Source of the DNA: Osmia lignaria lignaria
Taxonomy: Eukaryota > Arthropoda > Insecta > Hymenoptera > Megachilidae
Assembly: GCF_051020975.1 (NCBI RefSeq)
Contig: NC_135038.1
Location: forward strand, 9,360,001 to 9,424,000
Direction: 5' to 3'
DNA length: 64,000 bases
Below the pieces are notes generated by a model. The model worked only from the letters and a program-made list of their open reading frames with translations, was not told the origin of the DNA and did no database searches. Positions 10,801 to 23,952 of this stretch are shown in pieces (the stretch's first letter is position 1; every line of letters begins with the position of its first letter). The position numbers were made by a program, and so were the translations under genes.

Positions 10801-11069
10801 CAGCAGCGATGCTGAAAAGGGAGCCACTCGCAAGGAGCGAAAGAAAAACAGGGTCAAAGAGAAACAGGAACAGCGAAGGGAGTGAGCTACCTTCGGTTGA
10901 CGGAAGAAGAAAAAGTAGATGGGCGATCAGGATACACGGTCAAAGGGGTTCACTGTTTTCAAGGGTTGGAAAAATGAAATTTTTTGACTTTCTGTTTGAT
11001 TGTGTAAGGATTAAGGGAGATGGATGAAGGAGTTACAGGAATTAAATTCTTTCACTTTTTATTTGCTTG

Positions 11070-11290
11070 GGAAAATTAACGATGATCTTTAGAGGTGTTT
11101 GGTAATATTTCAAGAAAATAGCCTGAAATTGTGAAGATGAAAGTTGATTAACAATTTAATGGAAAGGGAATAAATTTGTTTAGGAAATTAACGATGAAAT
11201 ATTTTTAGAGGTGTTTGTTAGTATTTTTAAGAAATAGTCTAAAGTTGTGAAGATGAAAAATAATTAATAATTTAATGGAAAGGGAATAAA
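11070..11290. repeat. two-copy tandem repeat, about 110 bp unit
   Basis: Each copy runs from GAAA(A)TTAACGATGA through TTTTAGAGGTGTTTG, TTGTGAAGATGAAA and TTTAATGGAAAGGGAATAAA. The copies differ by scattered changes and short indels. Confidence 0.8.
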
Positions 11291-11359
11291 GATGGAGGTA
11301 GTGGAGAAATCATAGGGAAATTGAAAGAAAGGAAGAGAGGAGAGAGGGATACTCGTATA

Positions 11360-11451
11360 CACGTGTGAGCACGTGTGTGAAGAAGGGCGGTGGAGGGAAG
11401 GACACGGAGGACTCGTGAGGATCCTTCGAAAGCGGGCAGGTAGAACACGTG
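11360..11451. promoter_or_regulatory. three CACGTG E-boxes in 92 bp
   Basis: CACGTG at 11360-11365, 11370-11375 and 11446-11451, in a GC-richer block (11330-11470) bounded by AT-rich DNA. Possible bHLH target; function inferred. Confidence 0.35.
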
Positions 11452-11763
11452 CTGGCACGAGGTGAGTCAGACTCGCGGGAATATCGAAACACGATCTCTT
11501 CTCTCTTGCTTCTCTCCTTTGTCTTCCGCTCGATTGCTTTTTTCTCCTTCATTTTGGGTTTCCGCGAGAAATCTGCGAAACGTTTTTTGGGAACCGCTGA
11601 TCGACCCATCGATGGATACGGTTGAGGCACGAAATTTCTTGCAATTAATAAGGGTAACACTTTTCAAATTTATTGTATTTTCAAACATGTATCATTAGTC
11701 ATCCTTCAAGCTTCTATTATTTTTCAAATTTTCATAGAAAGTATAAATTCTTATTTTTTAATG

Positions 11764-11985
11764 CAAGGTTCATTTAGAAAAAAATCCATTTTTTGTTTAA
11801 ATTTCATATTAGGCTAATTAGGGCTAATTAGGGGTACACAAGTTTCTTTGCACATTTTTATTTTAAATTGTAATTTGATGATTCTTTTTCTTCTTATATA
11901 TTTTATTTCTCATTAAATAGATGATTCTTGTTTCTTAATTTCATATTGATTGACTAATTTTGCATGATGGGATTTTTAAAATTCA
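11764..11985 (+). repeat. dispersed repeat D3, copy 2
   Basis: The longest D3 copy: AAGGTTCATTTAGAAAAAAAT, AGGCTAATTAGGGCTAATTA, TTTTTATTTTAAATTGTAAT, TTCTTGTTTCTTAATTTCAT, then ATTGATTGACTAATTTTGCA. Confidence 0.7.
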
Positions 11986-12704
11986 TAAAAAGTATGTTTT
12001 TATTTTTTGATATCTGTTATTGATATCTAATTTTTCTTGTTATCTCGTACTCGATAATTTTCAAATGGACGAGTTTACGAGATTTTTAATAATTTTTTTA
12101 TTTGCTTGGTTCAAAATTAATAAAAGTATATCTGCGTAATAATATATCAGTTTTGTACGCAGGTATTCTTTCTTCTACTATATTTTCATTTTTTCTTTTT
12201 TAATTGATATGTGATTTAGAATTATTCGTTGATATCATTTGAATCTGAAACATGTGTAATGAAAACAGGGATGAAAATTTGTTGAACAGTGTGTTATCAA
12301 AGAGAGGATAATTGAAGGGAAGTGAGTAGACGGGAATTGCTGTTGCCCGAATCGGTATCTTCGAATTAAAGTCGCACTACGTTACATACTCGGAATCAGA
12401 ACTCTCTTTTGATTCTTATCGTTCTACAACCCGCCATTGATAGGTATCTGATTCATACGGGTCTTACGAATCGTTAAGATGCTCCCTTTCGATTCTTTGC
12501 AAAACATACTCTCCGCTTTCACATTTGTACACTCGCAATCGTATATAAATTCGATTTCTACATCTGAGAATATGTACTTCCTTTTGGACCACTTGGGATC
12601 TTTTCCTTGGCGGATAATTAAAGGGATAATTAATTAGGATAATGAATTAGAGGATTAGTAATGATTAGTATCGAGTGAGTCTTAAAATGAAAACTATAAT
12701 TTTT

Positions 12705-12875
12705 GAAAGGTTCATTTAGAGAAAAATAATTTATTTTGAAAATTCGATAATTAGACTAATTATGGGTGTAAAAATTTTTATTTTAAGGTATAATTTTTTT
12801 TAAGTATTTCTTATTAAATTCATGATTTCTTATTCCTTAATTTGATATTGATTGGCTAATTTTACATATTAAAAT
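12705..12875 (+). repeat. dispersed repeat D3, copy 3
   Basis: AAAGGTTCATTTAGAGAAAAAT, AGACTAATTATGGGT, TTTTTATTTTAAGGTATAAT, TTCTTATTCCTTAATTTGAT, ATTGATTGGCTAATTTTACA: same order as copy 2, about 940 bp away. Confidence 0.7.
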
Positions 12876-12879
12876 AACT

Positions 12880-15800
12880 CCATAAAAAAGAACGATGTAC
12901 GTGAACGATAAGAGAAGCATGATGTGCATAAACAAGTGCCACAGGGGTTAATAAAATTTGACAGTTATGAAAGAAAACGCCAGTGGTCGTTCGCTTATTT
13001 ATTCATGAAAATGCTAATAAATTTGGAATTACTTACTGGAAAATTGTTGATCGCGATTCTTTAAATTGTACCCGCGTTGCTTTCTTCGCTTTCACATTTG
13101 CAGCTGCTTAAAATCTCGAATGCTGTAAACACATTAATTATCCCTTAACTAACCCGCGTAATAAATAATCGCCGAATGTCGCGAGAATGAAAAGAAAGTT
13201 CCTTGAAATTACTTTATTGTAGTATTTGTTCCTTCAAGAGTTACTTTGATACAGTTAAAAATAAGGAGATACAATTTTGTAAAATTTGATCGAGACAAAT
13301 GATTTCAATTTCTTACCAATTCATTGCCTGGCAAAAGTTACAACCGTTTTGGCAAAACGCGAATGAAAATAAAAAATGTTATTTGATGCATCGACTGTCA
13401 GGGAGCAAAATCTTTCGTTCAGAGTGTAATGTGTGGCCATGTTGGTTACATGTATCGTAGCCAGTAGTGATTAATTACTTCGTACACACCAGGACTAATT
13501 ATTCGTGATGCAATTGGTATGCAACACGTCCTGCTTGTCATCGTCACTTAACATTAATTCGACGTTCTTGTTATTGCTACGTGATTGAGTTTTGTAACAC
13601 ATTTCGTTAACGAACAATTTTAATAAGCTTCAAATTTTTTTTTCTTAACAGAATACAAGATAATTTTTGAAATTTTAAATGATTGTCAAAAATACTTTAT
13701 TTTTGTCACTGCGATTCCCAATATTATACAATTTTTCAAAAAACCGCTAGTAGAAATTCTGAAATAATTTTTGAAAATTTTTTTTAATTAACTCAGAAAT
13801 TAATAAGAGTAGTAGAACCGTTTCAATAATGATTGTCCTAATATTAACAAAATGACACATCAGCTTCTTTGTGTTTGTTCATTATTAATTGATCCTGTTT
13901 TGTACCGGAGCTCCACATGGTGGCTTTTAGACGTGATTTCACGAGCGGCTTGACACAAAGCCACATTCATGATTCCCGCGTTCGTCCCGTGTGAAACGGT
14001 CGGAAGTAACTCTGAGGTTTGTCTCTCGAAAGTTTCTGACGCACGTGTTATCGGCGCCTTTTAGACAGTCCCTTTTCGAGGATCACAAAGAGTCCTTTCA
14101 TTGCCTAATTAGGATGCTTTCGAGCCACTTATACGTGGCGAATGTCCCTCTTTGACACCGGCTGCCTGCCTATATTACTGTTTTCAGACTGATTAACGAG
14201 TTGGGAAATGTGAGCTTCACGGTCGTTCAACTGCTTCCGTCACCATTTTCATGGGTTCCTGTTACCAACCGTATGATTGTTGCAATTTCTCTTATTTTAT
14301 TGTCAATACGAGACAATCATTCCATAGCTATTTCATGTGTAATTCCTTTCGTAATTACAATTTTTATTTAAATTATGTTTTGTAATCTTTCTAAAATAAA
14401 ATACGTATTCCCACCACTTTTTATTTTCAGGAAATTTCCCATCATTAGAATATTTCAGTATTCCGTTAGAAGTGTGTCCCGTTAGCACAGAAATGATTAA
14501 CTAACACCACCATGAATTCTTCTTTCATTTGAAATATGAAAGAAATACCGTTTCATCTCGCTTAGAATAGTCAAATATCTTTATAGAAACACGTGTCGTA
14601 ACATCATTATACCTGGTTTGGCTACAAATAAAGTATCATTAGTCCCATAGACTGGTGTCCATCACAATGATAATACTGTTTCAAAAAGAAGAAAGAAGTT
14701 CTATAGTACAATATTTATTTTTTATTATAATCATTGAAAATAAGATATTCTACATTTTAATTTTGGTTCAATTTTCTTGAAAATACTAGTCTTCTTATTT
14801 TTATATTTATCTTATAATTATTTGTTGTTAAATTAATAATATTTTCATATTTTGCAATGGATAAAATTGACGCATTCGCTGGAAATCGCGGCTTCCTTAT
14901 TCGCCCCGAATGCGGCTTCTTAGCACGAGCCCCCCATAAACGTAACAGGATCCCATACGGGTGTTCCTCGGTCCGTTTCTTGTGCGGCTACGTTCCCACA
15001 CTTTCTGCCCCATTGAAACGTACACCAGAAGAATTCACCCCTATACATACCACGAGGGTGGGACCTAGAAAGCTTGGAACCCATAGAAATTAAAAAGCAC
15101 CCCCCTTTCAGGAAGTCTTTCAGTTGAAGCGTGCAATGCACGAGCTGGACACGAAATTGAATGAACCGAACCGTTTCCGCATTTTCTAAACTTGACCCCG
15201 ATACAACGGAAATTCTTTTGCTTCCCTATTTCCATCTCTCTCCTACGAAAATACGGAAACATCCGAGAAAAGGATTAACTAATGAAAACATTGAATTTTT
15301 ATTTGTTTATTCATTTTATCAGACATTGAATTTCACAGGAATCTAAAAAATTTGCAATTGTATATAAAGGATAACTTTGACAGGAACATGGCGGCGCATT
15401 TGCATTTACTCGTTCGGAAAAGTCTTTTGCGTTCCAACGGGGGGTGCGTGCAGGTGTTCCAGGAAAATTCAAACCGAAGTAGAGGTGCACGTGTGGCGTG
15501 AACACCCACCGTTCCATCAACAGGTAGTCGTCCAGTCTCGTCAGGAATCTATTTACGGCAACCCCTCCTTTATATTCGAAGGGGAGGAAAGACCGTTAGG
15601 GTTGCGGTGAAAAGGGGGATGATATTCTGTTACTACGTATGCATATGCAAATTACCATACTCCGGTTATTGACTTACTACCCTGTGGTGTTTGTATTAGT
15701 TGGATACACAGGAAACGTCGAATCTTCGTTAACTGTAATAATATCGATGTTTATTATTTGGAAAATTTAAAATAAATTTTATGTAGCATTCATCTATAAA

Positions 15801-15890
15801 TTTTAATAGAGGTTCTAATCTTTGGAAAATTTCTCAGCTTGCTTTAATTTGGAAATCCAGGTAATCAAGATTAATGGTACCAGGCTCTAT
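12880..15890. other. intergenic DNA
   Basis: No gene recognised. GC-richer islands at 13900-14260, 14860-15190 and 15370-15620 alternate with AT-rich DNA. TTCCCACA, a Su(H) consensus, is at 14993-15000; CACGTG near 14043, 14590 and 15488. ORFs of 60-78 codons overlap in several frames in the islands and look compositional. Confidence 0.5.
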
Positions 15891-15899
15891 CCTCAATGG

Positions 15900-15959
15900 A
15901 TTAACCCTTTCACTGCAAAATATTTCCAGCTAAGTGGAAATATTTTCGAAAGGGTTAAT
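15900..15959. repeat. imperfect fold-back with TTAACCCTTT ends
   Basis: Left arm 15900-15928 (ATTAACCCTTTC then AAAATATTTCCA, with ACTGC between) pairs with right arm 15935-15959 (TGGAAATATTTTCGAAAGGGTTAAT) around a 6-nt loop. The stem is about 24 bp with one small bulge. It looks like a tiny fold-back element or a transcribed hairpin. Confidence 0.7.
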
Positions 15960-16654
15960 AATTACCTGTTACGTACCAGGATTGTGAGAATCCTATACCC
16001 TTAAAATTACAGTGATTAGAGGGTTAATTATTATTGCCCATTACTTCTTGAATCTAAATAGGAATTTCCATATATGGAAACAGGTAGAGAGGGTAGATTG
16101 CACGTGGTCGCCACGAGGTTTGACAACCCTCGTCGCTGATTAATCTCCGGGTCTTACATTTTTAAAGAGGGCTGTCGAGGGGGATGCTGGTCACGCGAGG
16201 AGAAATCGCGAAGGGTTCATCCGAGAAGTTTAACACACCTAGTCGCGAATAAGTGTGCGCGGCGCGCATTTAGCGCCTGGAGGCTCTTTCACGATGCACG
16301 CTTATGCGAAGATATCGGCAGCTGGCCTGGAATCGTGAGAGACTCGGGCAGATGGCCTGCCCTGAAACTCCTCCACGGCGCTCGCGTGTACGTGCACACG
16401 ACCACTAAGGATTCCTGCACGCCTTCCTAAGGAAGGAACCACCGAGGATGTTTCCCACGGACTCCTGCAGCCTCTCATCTGCCGTATTACACGAATGTGC
16501 CCTGGATTCCCTCCCTTCTTCTCTTACCTCTTTCTCGCTCCACCGTACGGTGAGGGGGAAGGTCTCTCTACCCCTTCTTGATTCATCGATAGGTTCCGTC
16601 TTTTCCTTGAAACGGTTATTCCGCCCGTCCGTACTTTTTCGTATTCTTAATTGT

Positions 16655-16674
16655 GGCTCTCTTCATGGTCCGTC
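16655..16674 (-). repeat. dispersed core element, copy 5
   Basis: GGCTCTCTTCATGGTCCGTC; two changes from the core. It is followed after CGTACGA by GGGTTAA, which shows the TTAACCC outer end of the element most clearly. Confidence 0.85.
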
Positions 16675-16808
16675 GTACGAGGGTTAACAGTTTCAGTTCC
16701 CGCGCGCAATTTTCGGAAAATTAGGGTTATTAGTTCAAATTGTTGGATGCAATTTTAGGAAAATTGAGAAAATTGGGACTGAATTTTATAAAATTAAATC
16801 AACATTGT

Positions 16809-16827
16809 GGCTCTCTCCATGGTCCGC
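16809..16827 (-). repeat. dispersed core element, copy 6
   Basis: GGCTCTCTCCATGGTCCGCG. Both copies 5 and 6 are preceded by TTGTG, suggesting a local duplication. Confidence 0.88.
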
Positions 16828-18042
16828 GCTCCGTGCAATTTTAGGAAAATTAGGGAAACTTGAAATTTAATTATATTCATTTTTTCCTAAACACATCGAT
16901 GAGTTATTTACACCTCGAATGACTTGTCTGTTGCAACAGAAATTCTAAGTGACGATGCATAATAAATTAGAGCAGTAGGTGTTAATCGAAACCTGTTGCA
17001 TCGCAGGGAGCGTATGTGGCCACGCGTGAACACGTGGGCTCGTGCAGGAGAGCGAGGAATTAAGTGGGTGGCTAAGATTGCCTCTCATTTACCCCTTTCG
17101 CTCTTCAACTTATCACTCTTCTACCGGAACATTTTGCACCATCATATTCCATTTTATTTTTCCATACAAATTTTTCACCTGCTACCCAAAGAATCAACCC
17201 AGTCCCCAGCCTTTCACTCGAATAATTAATTCGAAAATGAAATTCATGAAAAAGCTAGGAGATTGACGCGTTCGTTAAGTAATTGAAGGGTAGCTAATGA
17301 AAATCCCGCGGATAATTATCGTCGCTCGCGGTGCTTTTAATCAACGTCTGACAAACGTTATTTATACAAGAGAGATAGTAGCTTCTGTTTCATTTAATAG
17401 GGAATAAATGATTCTGGGAACGTGTTATTTTATCGAGACTGCAGTCACTGTTCCGTTCCACGATGCTAATAAAAATTTATATCGAACCGTACGGCGAACG
17501 TGTTCGTTAATTAACTTTGAACGTTTCGAGGATGCTAGGAATAAAAACAGGTATCATAGATTAATATCAATAGCAAGTCTCTGTCATGTTTGATAAAGAG
17601 ATATCTCGATGTTGGTTCAATTTGCAATAAATTTCGCAACCGTTTCGCGGAGACTTACCTTCGGACGAAAGTATCGAATAAACTTCATAACTTGTGATTG
17701 AATATTAATGATTTCTCGATCTTGAATTATGTTTTCTTTTAAATATAGGATTACTCGTACGGTGAAACTGGTTTCGCATTTATATTTTGATCAAACACAA
17801 ACATAATGATAATTAAATTGACTTTAATTTGAATCCTGACACAGAAGGGAGTAAGTTACATCGTGTTCCTTGCGATACGTCCTTGGAAATGAACACCCAG
17901 GAAGAGAAATTTCCTTTCTGCATGGTTTAACATTTCTTAACTGAAGCTGTTACATGAACTTCACTCGTAAATTTATGTGTCCAGTTCTACCGAACTCGCA
18001 GCTTTCTCAAGTGACAGACATGGAAAGACTGTGTTCATGAAT

Positions 18043-18354
18043 TAGGTAATGGCAATATTAGATTTTTTGAAAAACTCCAGGAACAAGCTAAATAATATTT
18101 TAATTGTAATTAGGTTGTACCTAGAGAATTACTTCTATAATTATTAAAAAAATTAATTTAGATATTTATTATAAAATTAACAGTTTCGAATAAATTATCT
18201 AGGGTAGTAGCAATATTAGATTCCTTCTGAAATTTTAGCAACAAGCTTAATAATTTTCAAATTTTAATTAGACTGTACTTCAGTCTACGAATTAATACTA
18301 TAATTATTAAAAAAAATTCATTAAAATATTTCTTATTATAATTGACAGTTTCGG
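18043..18354. repeat. two-copy tandem repeat, about 155 bp unit
   Basis: Copies 18043-18200 and 18201-18354 share GGCAATATTAGAT, AACAAGCT(A)AATAAT, TTTTAATT, CTATAATTATTAAAAAAA and TGACAGTTTCG. Divergence is moderate with small indels. Confidence 0.75.
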
Positions 18355-18419
18355 GTCGCCGTGTCTAAGCTTCACTCGGAATAAAATAGTCTAAGGATAT
18401 CATAATTTTCTCCATCTAT

Positions 18420-19150
18420 CTCGTTTCACCGCACCTGACAATTCGGCTGCCGGTCCACACGTGGTCCCCGGTAAACAACGGAGCACTTAGCCGTCTGGGT
18501 GTTTTGAAAGGCGAGCTCCCGTTCGAAAAAGCGCGGCAAAAGGGCGCGCGTGCACGTGAGTGCACGTGGCCGTCCTTCGTCCTGGTCCTGTTGAAGCGTG
18601 TGATAGCTCGTGTATGGTCTTTTCGGGCGGGCACGTTGAAAGAGGGACGCCGTGGGTCGGAGGGGACGCGTTACGGGACGGCGAGGCGCATCCTTCGTCT
18701 TTTCTCCAGGCTCTCCCACAAGGTGACGCCGATGCCTCGGGACTGTGGGAATTCGGGACATGTGCGTGCCTGCACACGCCGTGCTCGTGGTCCGCACACA
18801 CGAGGGGGGAAATCTCTCATGGTGTTTGGAAAGAGAGGAGGAGGAAAAAAAGAAGGAAGGGGGAAGACCGGACCTATGCTTGCTGTCCGCGGCACGTCGG
18901 CCGCCATAAGGCAAGGAATCCATGGGAATATCGAGCATGTGCATCGGGCAGCTCGTGTGCTGCACGAGTTATGGGGTGGCTCGCCACCCTTATTTCTTTT
19001 CTTTTCTTCGACTTCGCCTTCCTTATATGGGATTCCGTGACCTGGTGCATTCGGCCATCTCCCGAACACGTGGATCCTTAGGGTACCAGGGTGGCTCGCC
19101 CTTCTGTCCTTCCGACCCCCCGTGGTCGCCGCGTGTCGACTCGTTGACTT
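18420..19150. other. GC-rich, CpG-rich island
   Basis: About 700 bp of much higher GC than its neighbours, with CACGTG near 18463, 18555, 18566 and 19067 and a Su(H) consensus TGTGGGAA at 18744-18751. ORFs up to 179 codons exist on both strands at once, which is typical of GC-rich non-coding DNA; none resembles a known family. It may be a promoter or an enhancer of an unseen transcript. Confidence 0.4.
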
Positions 19151-19249
19151 GCCTCCCTTCGTGTTCTTTTTTCTTCTCTTTTTTCTTACGGGGTAAGCTT
19201 GTTAGGTCTTATGATTTGTACTATTTTTATATTGATAGCTGGAGTAAAA

Positions 19250-21180
19250 TTAACCCTTTGAACTTTGTATGTCAGACTGGAGATGACGTTATAAATTTTC
19301 TTGTAAAACTTATATTTCTTTCATAAAAAACATTAAATTTCACCGTTGTATAATAATTTTCTTAATTTGATTTAAAATAAATACAAATTGAGGCGCAACA
19401 ACATAGAAAAGAAAGGGTTAATTACACTATAAATTTGCAGTTCTCTATTTTTATTCTTCTAAAAAAAAAATATTCTAAATTAACGTATCTGTATTAAAAT
19501 ATTACCTAATGTCAATTGATATTTTTGAATCATTCAAATAGAACACTGGCATGTGCTCTTGAATTTCTGCTGAAGAGTCCACCGATTGTCTTGCCAGTTT
19601 TCATGGGTCACTCATTCTCGTTCATCGAGGTACATGATACTCTGGCGCGTTTCCAAATACCACGTTTTCTACCAGAGATCTTTTTTTATATGGCTAAATA
19701 TAATGCCACGAATGTGCCACGTTGCACAGACACTGATCATTCTTCAGATTTCTCGTTCGATCAAGCGGAGCAGGGAATTCTATCAGAAAATTGATCCCTA
19801 TCTTCGATGATCGATATCGCATCACGTGTAATTTTTCTCTATTTTCCAATATCATGGATTCTTCAATCAGATAACCAATTTCCTTTATCACATAGAAAGT
19901 GGATCGTTATATCTTATCAAAAAGAAACAGAACGAAGATTATATGATAACATACTCTTACATATTTTTATTTCATTTTTACTTTGAGGTCTACGATTCAT
20001 TTTACAAAATACAAAATTTTTAAATTATCTCCTGTTAAAAAATTCATAAATCAGAACAAGGATTAAAGAAACTTCGGTACATTTTGGACCATTGTTGGTT
20101 CTGGACACCAGTGCCCTCTCGGTAACCGCCTTACAACTACAATAACTTCCAAAAAATAATTCCATGTGTGCTGTAACATTGAAGTGCCGTTGAATAAGCA
20201 TGCAATATCGCGTGATTGAACACGTAGCATCCAGTGCCTGAGTAGCAACGTTAATTACACATGCATAGACCGAGGGATGATCAGCATTTCACGTATCTTC
20301 GCACAAAGTATCATGTAGGTTCTCTTACAAATACTTGCACGATTCAATGTAGAAAAAGCAATCAACTCGAATGATACTGAAACCTTGTAACATCGACTAC
20401 AGATACCCTCGTCTACTCAGAGTCGTGATTATTAACCAACGAAATGGTTTCAATCGTTCTCCTTCAGAATCCTCTGCGTTAGATAGAACGATAGATACCA
20501 CTTTATACCCGATCGAAACGAGGCGCACCTTGGGTCGTACAAGCTTTTCATTATCCTCGCGATCGATGTTTTGCAAATACGGCTTTTATTAAACTAGGAT
20601 CGAGATCGACGGAGACTAACACTTATCCGAACGTATCCGTGGCTTGTTTCCTTTCACGTGGAGTAATTGGCCTGGACGAGAGGTGGTCCCCGGTATTACT
20701 GGAGGATCGTCCGTAGGATGTACGGTCATTAAGCAGGATACACTTTTTTCTTTTACGTTTCACTCGATACTCGTGGCCTTTCGTTACTCATCCATGTAAG
20801 GATCGTTGACGGTGAGAGAGGGGGTTATCCGGTGTCCATTCACTCTGTTATCTCCGGCTGGACGGATGCGAGCTGAGGAACCAGAAGACGGTACTTTTTT
20901 ACTACGAGTCATTCGTTTTGCTACCTCGTTCACGGAGCCACCTGACTCTCGGTTAGTTTGGTCGGCGTAATATTAGCCTCAGACAACTTTTCGGATTAAA
21001 CCAGCTCACCGATGCCTACGGCCATCGCAATCCTCGACGGAAGTACCGTTCACTTGGACGGAACTGTCCCTCGGTACATGTTAAACCATGTGCGACGAGC
21101 GTTGTCTATTTTAAATACTGGAATAGTGGCATCATTTTTAATTACGTAGATAATGTGGAAAATTTTATGTGGAAATGATT
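19250..21180. other. intergenic DNA
   Basis: TTAACCCTTT at 19250-19259 and its reverse complement at 19412-19421; CACGTG near 19823 and 20656; a GC-richer stretch at 20450-21080. No gene recognised. Confidence 0.5.
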
Positions 21181-21233
21181 GAGTATAGGGTTCTAGAGTA
21201 AAATAAGAAAATGGAGCATATAGGTATTTTTTA

Positions 21234-21253
21234 GGCTCTCTCCATGGTCCGTC
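21234..21253 (-). repeat. dispersed core element, copy 7
   Basis: GGCTCTCTCCATGGTCCGTC inside the first 165-bp unit. Confidence 0.9.
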
Positions 21254-21408
21254 ATCCGAAAATTAATAATATCAATCATTTGTTAGACAAAATCAAGTCT
21301 AATTCCATTGTTAGAATAATGTTTGAACAATTCAATGGTGATTTAATATAGAACCCTAGAGTAAAATAAAAAAATGGAGCATATAGGTATTGGGAGAATA
21401 ACTTTTTA

Positions 21409-21428
21409 GGCTCTCTCCATGGTCCGCC
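21409..21428 (-). repeat. dispersed core element, copy 8
   Basis: GGCTCTCTCCATGGTCCGCC inside the second 165-bp unit; an exact core. Confidence 0.9.
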
Positions 21429-21509
21429 ATCCGAAAATTAATAATATCAATCATTTGTTAGATAAAATCAAGTTTAATTCCATTGTTAGAATAATATTTA
21501 AATAATTCA

Positions 21510-23930
21510 CAAGAATTACCTTGAAGATATACACTATTCCAATGAATAATTTCCTATACATATTTTGAGATATAATATTTCCTTACAAGCTGTCATTGTT
21601 TTTGAAACGCTGCATTCCGATTCATTTCACACATTCTCAATGGCAAATAGTAGACAAAGCTATTCAAATGAATTTTCATCGCAATATCTTCGCATTCTAA
21701 ACATCAGTGTGTATCGCGGATCGGACGCAAACAGTCGTAGCGAGAATGTAAACAAAGCCTTGTAAGACGCGGACACAACAGTTCGTATCTGCAAACGCTT
21801 CAGTTATTAAGAGTGACTCGTTGTGTTCGGTTCGTGTGTGGTGTTCATGTATCGGTGATCAGGCGTTTTCTAGAATTTGAAGGTAATTGTAATTACAATT
21901 ATTGCGTCATAAACGTCCGATATTGAAATTTAGTACGTAGAATTATTTTGAAACTTACAAGAATACAGCATTTCTGTAATTTGATAAATTTTGTCTAAAA
22001 AATAAACAATTTGAATGGTGAACATGAATGTCGCAGAAAGGTTTAAGAAATATTCTACCGATCAGGAAATCGTGGCAGAAAAATATACGATGCATCGTTT
22101 ACTTTCCCATTTATTATGAGCATTCTTACCTGACAATAAAATTCGAAAGAGATTATCGGCGCCTAACAGTGGGTCGCATTTCTTAAAGAAAGCAGGTCAG
22201 GCTCGAAACGGTTCACTCGTAAATACGATCGGTTTCTCTCTCGTTAGCCGGTGAATAATCGGCAGGCAGAGTCGAAACGTCGATGAACGACGTGATCGGT
22301 ACCCGCACGAAGTAATTATCTTGTAATTATATTCGTTGCCGACGAGTTTAAACGAGACGAACGTGACTGCAGGGCTTTTCTTTCGTCGGATGAAAACGCA
22401 TTGGCCCTGGAAAGATGCTTTCGAAGTGTCTGGTAATTATGTTGACGTAATAAATCGTCGAGTGTCAGGCGAGTCGATCGTAAACAGTCAACGCGAGATA
22501 CTTCTTTCGTTATTAAATCATTCGAGTGTTGCGTTGAAAAATTTTCACCTACGTCGGCGAGAAACAAATATGCTTACAATAATTTTCTCTGTCGCGATAA
22601 TTTATGGTTGAGGTTAATTATAATTAATTTAATTAATTCTTGAGTGGTATTGAGATGAAGTGATAGGGGGTGATTTTGAAACCATACCAAAATTTCTATG
22701 ATATAAATATTCAAATTCATTTTTATGGTATTATAGTAGATTATTATAATATTATAATAGGTATATAGATTACTATAATTAGAATAGGTAATTATTGGAG
22801 TAGATATGATAATTAGAAATTAGGTAATACATAATTATAATATTATAATAGATATTATAATATTATGATAGATAATTATCATAGGTATATTGCAATACTA
22901 TAATATTACAATAATATTTTATTATCTGAGAAATTATTATACGATTATAATTATAGCCAAAAACAGATCAACTATGAATCAATTTTGTCACATCCCTGTT
23001 TTTGTGTTTCATTCAAATTTTATTTTGAACACTTTCGCATATTTCATACGAGCATTTTTTCTGTAAAATGCACGTTGTACCTATTTCATATGCAATTATA
23101 AACTTTTTTCAATTAATTTTAAGGAACAGTGTACGTTTCCAAGCTATTTGTAATTAATTGTATGATTGATAGCCGCGTGTTACTTTATCTATAACACGTG
23201 TAGTTCTCATTAATTGTAAAACTGTGTTATCAACTTGTCAAAGCTTTCATGTACTCGACGGAGAGAACTCGTCCTTTTTTCTCGCATTCCCTATAATTTC
23301 AGGTGTTCTGTATGCATGGTCGAATTTATTTTTCAATGGAGCCCATGTCACGATAAAGGGTTCAACGTCTCGTTGACTTTTAAAAATTCTGAACGAACAA
23401 GAGTAGCTTTTTATTATTTTGAAAAATTGCTTTCAAGATTGATATGCAAAATATTCTATTTGAATATTTCAAATAATTTTGCAAATTATTCGAGCCTCAC
23501 TTTTCAGAACGATCATCAGTAGCGTAATCTCTTAATAAACGATTTGAGCATCTCCTTTAATATACACCTTTTATGCACTTCATTTGCGATAAAAATTTTA
23601 CTTTCCAGCCGGTTACGTGAATCGGGGAGAAATTTTATTACCGATGATACGACCGCTTGATTAAACGACGGGTAATAAAGATGCTCTAAATTATTTTTCG
23701 CGCGTTTATTGGCCCTTATTGGCTCTAATGAATGCCGAATACGGTCTTTTATTCACTTTAATTACATTTCCGATTGATAACGTTTGAAAATCGGTGTAAT
23801 AAGTATAAATCATCGGGGTAACATTTGTAGAACGGTGTCTTCGTATCTTAATAACGTTAAACGAACAATTGATTCTAATGAAGAAAAATATAAAAATAAT
23901 TTAGAACAATTTCCACACCCCTAAATGGCT
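21510..23930. other. intergenic DNA
   Basis: No gene recognised. 21700-21860 and 22140-22600 are GC-richer with overlapping short ORFs on both strands; 22720-22935 is very AT-rich; the rest is ordinary AT-rich intergenic sequence with one CACGTG near 23197. Confidence 0.5.
22720..22935. repeat. AT-rich degenerate satellite
   Basis: Repeated ATTATAATATTATAATAG-like words with interspersed AGGTA. Strongly self-complementary at low complexity. Confidence 0.8.
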
Positions 23931-23952
23931 CTTCATTATCCAAGAATTCAAT

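Larger units (their letters stand above)
16040..18040. other. intergenic DNA
   Basis: GC-richer block at 16090-16640 with CACGTG near 16101 and a perfect Su(H) site TTCCCACG at 16452-16459; two core elements (16655, 16809) only 155 bp apart; CACGTG near 17025. No gene recognised. Confidence 0.5.
21187..21510. repeat. two tandem copies of a 165-bp unit holding the core element
   Basis: Copies start near 21187 and 21350 with (A)GGGTTCTAGAGTAAAATAA or GAACCCTAGAGTAAAATAA, continue through ATGGAGCATATAGGTATT, the core element, CCGAAAATTAATAATATCAA and AATTCCATTGTTAGAATAAT. A third near-identical copy is at 23953-24093. Confidence 0.9.

Noticed and set aside
18420..19150. ORFs of 130-180 codons on both strands
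   Set aside because: Long frames on all strands at once come from the GC- and CpG-rich composition; no family is recognisable.
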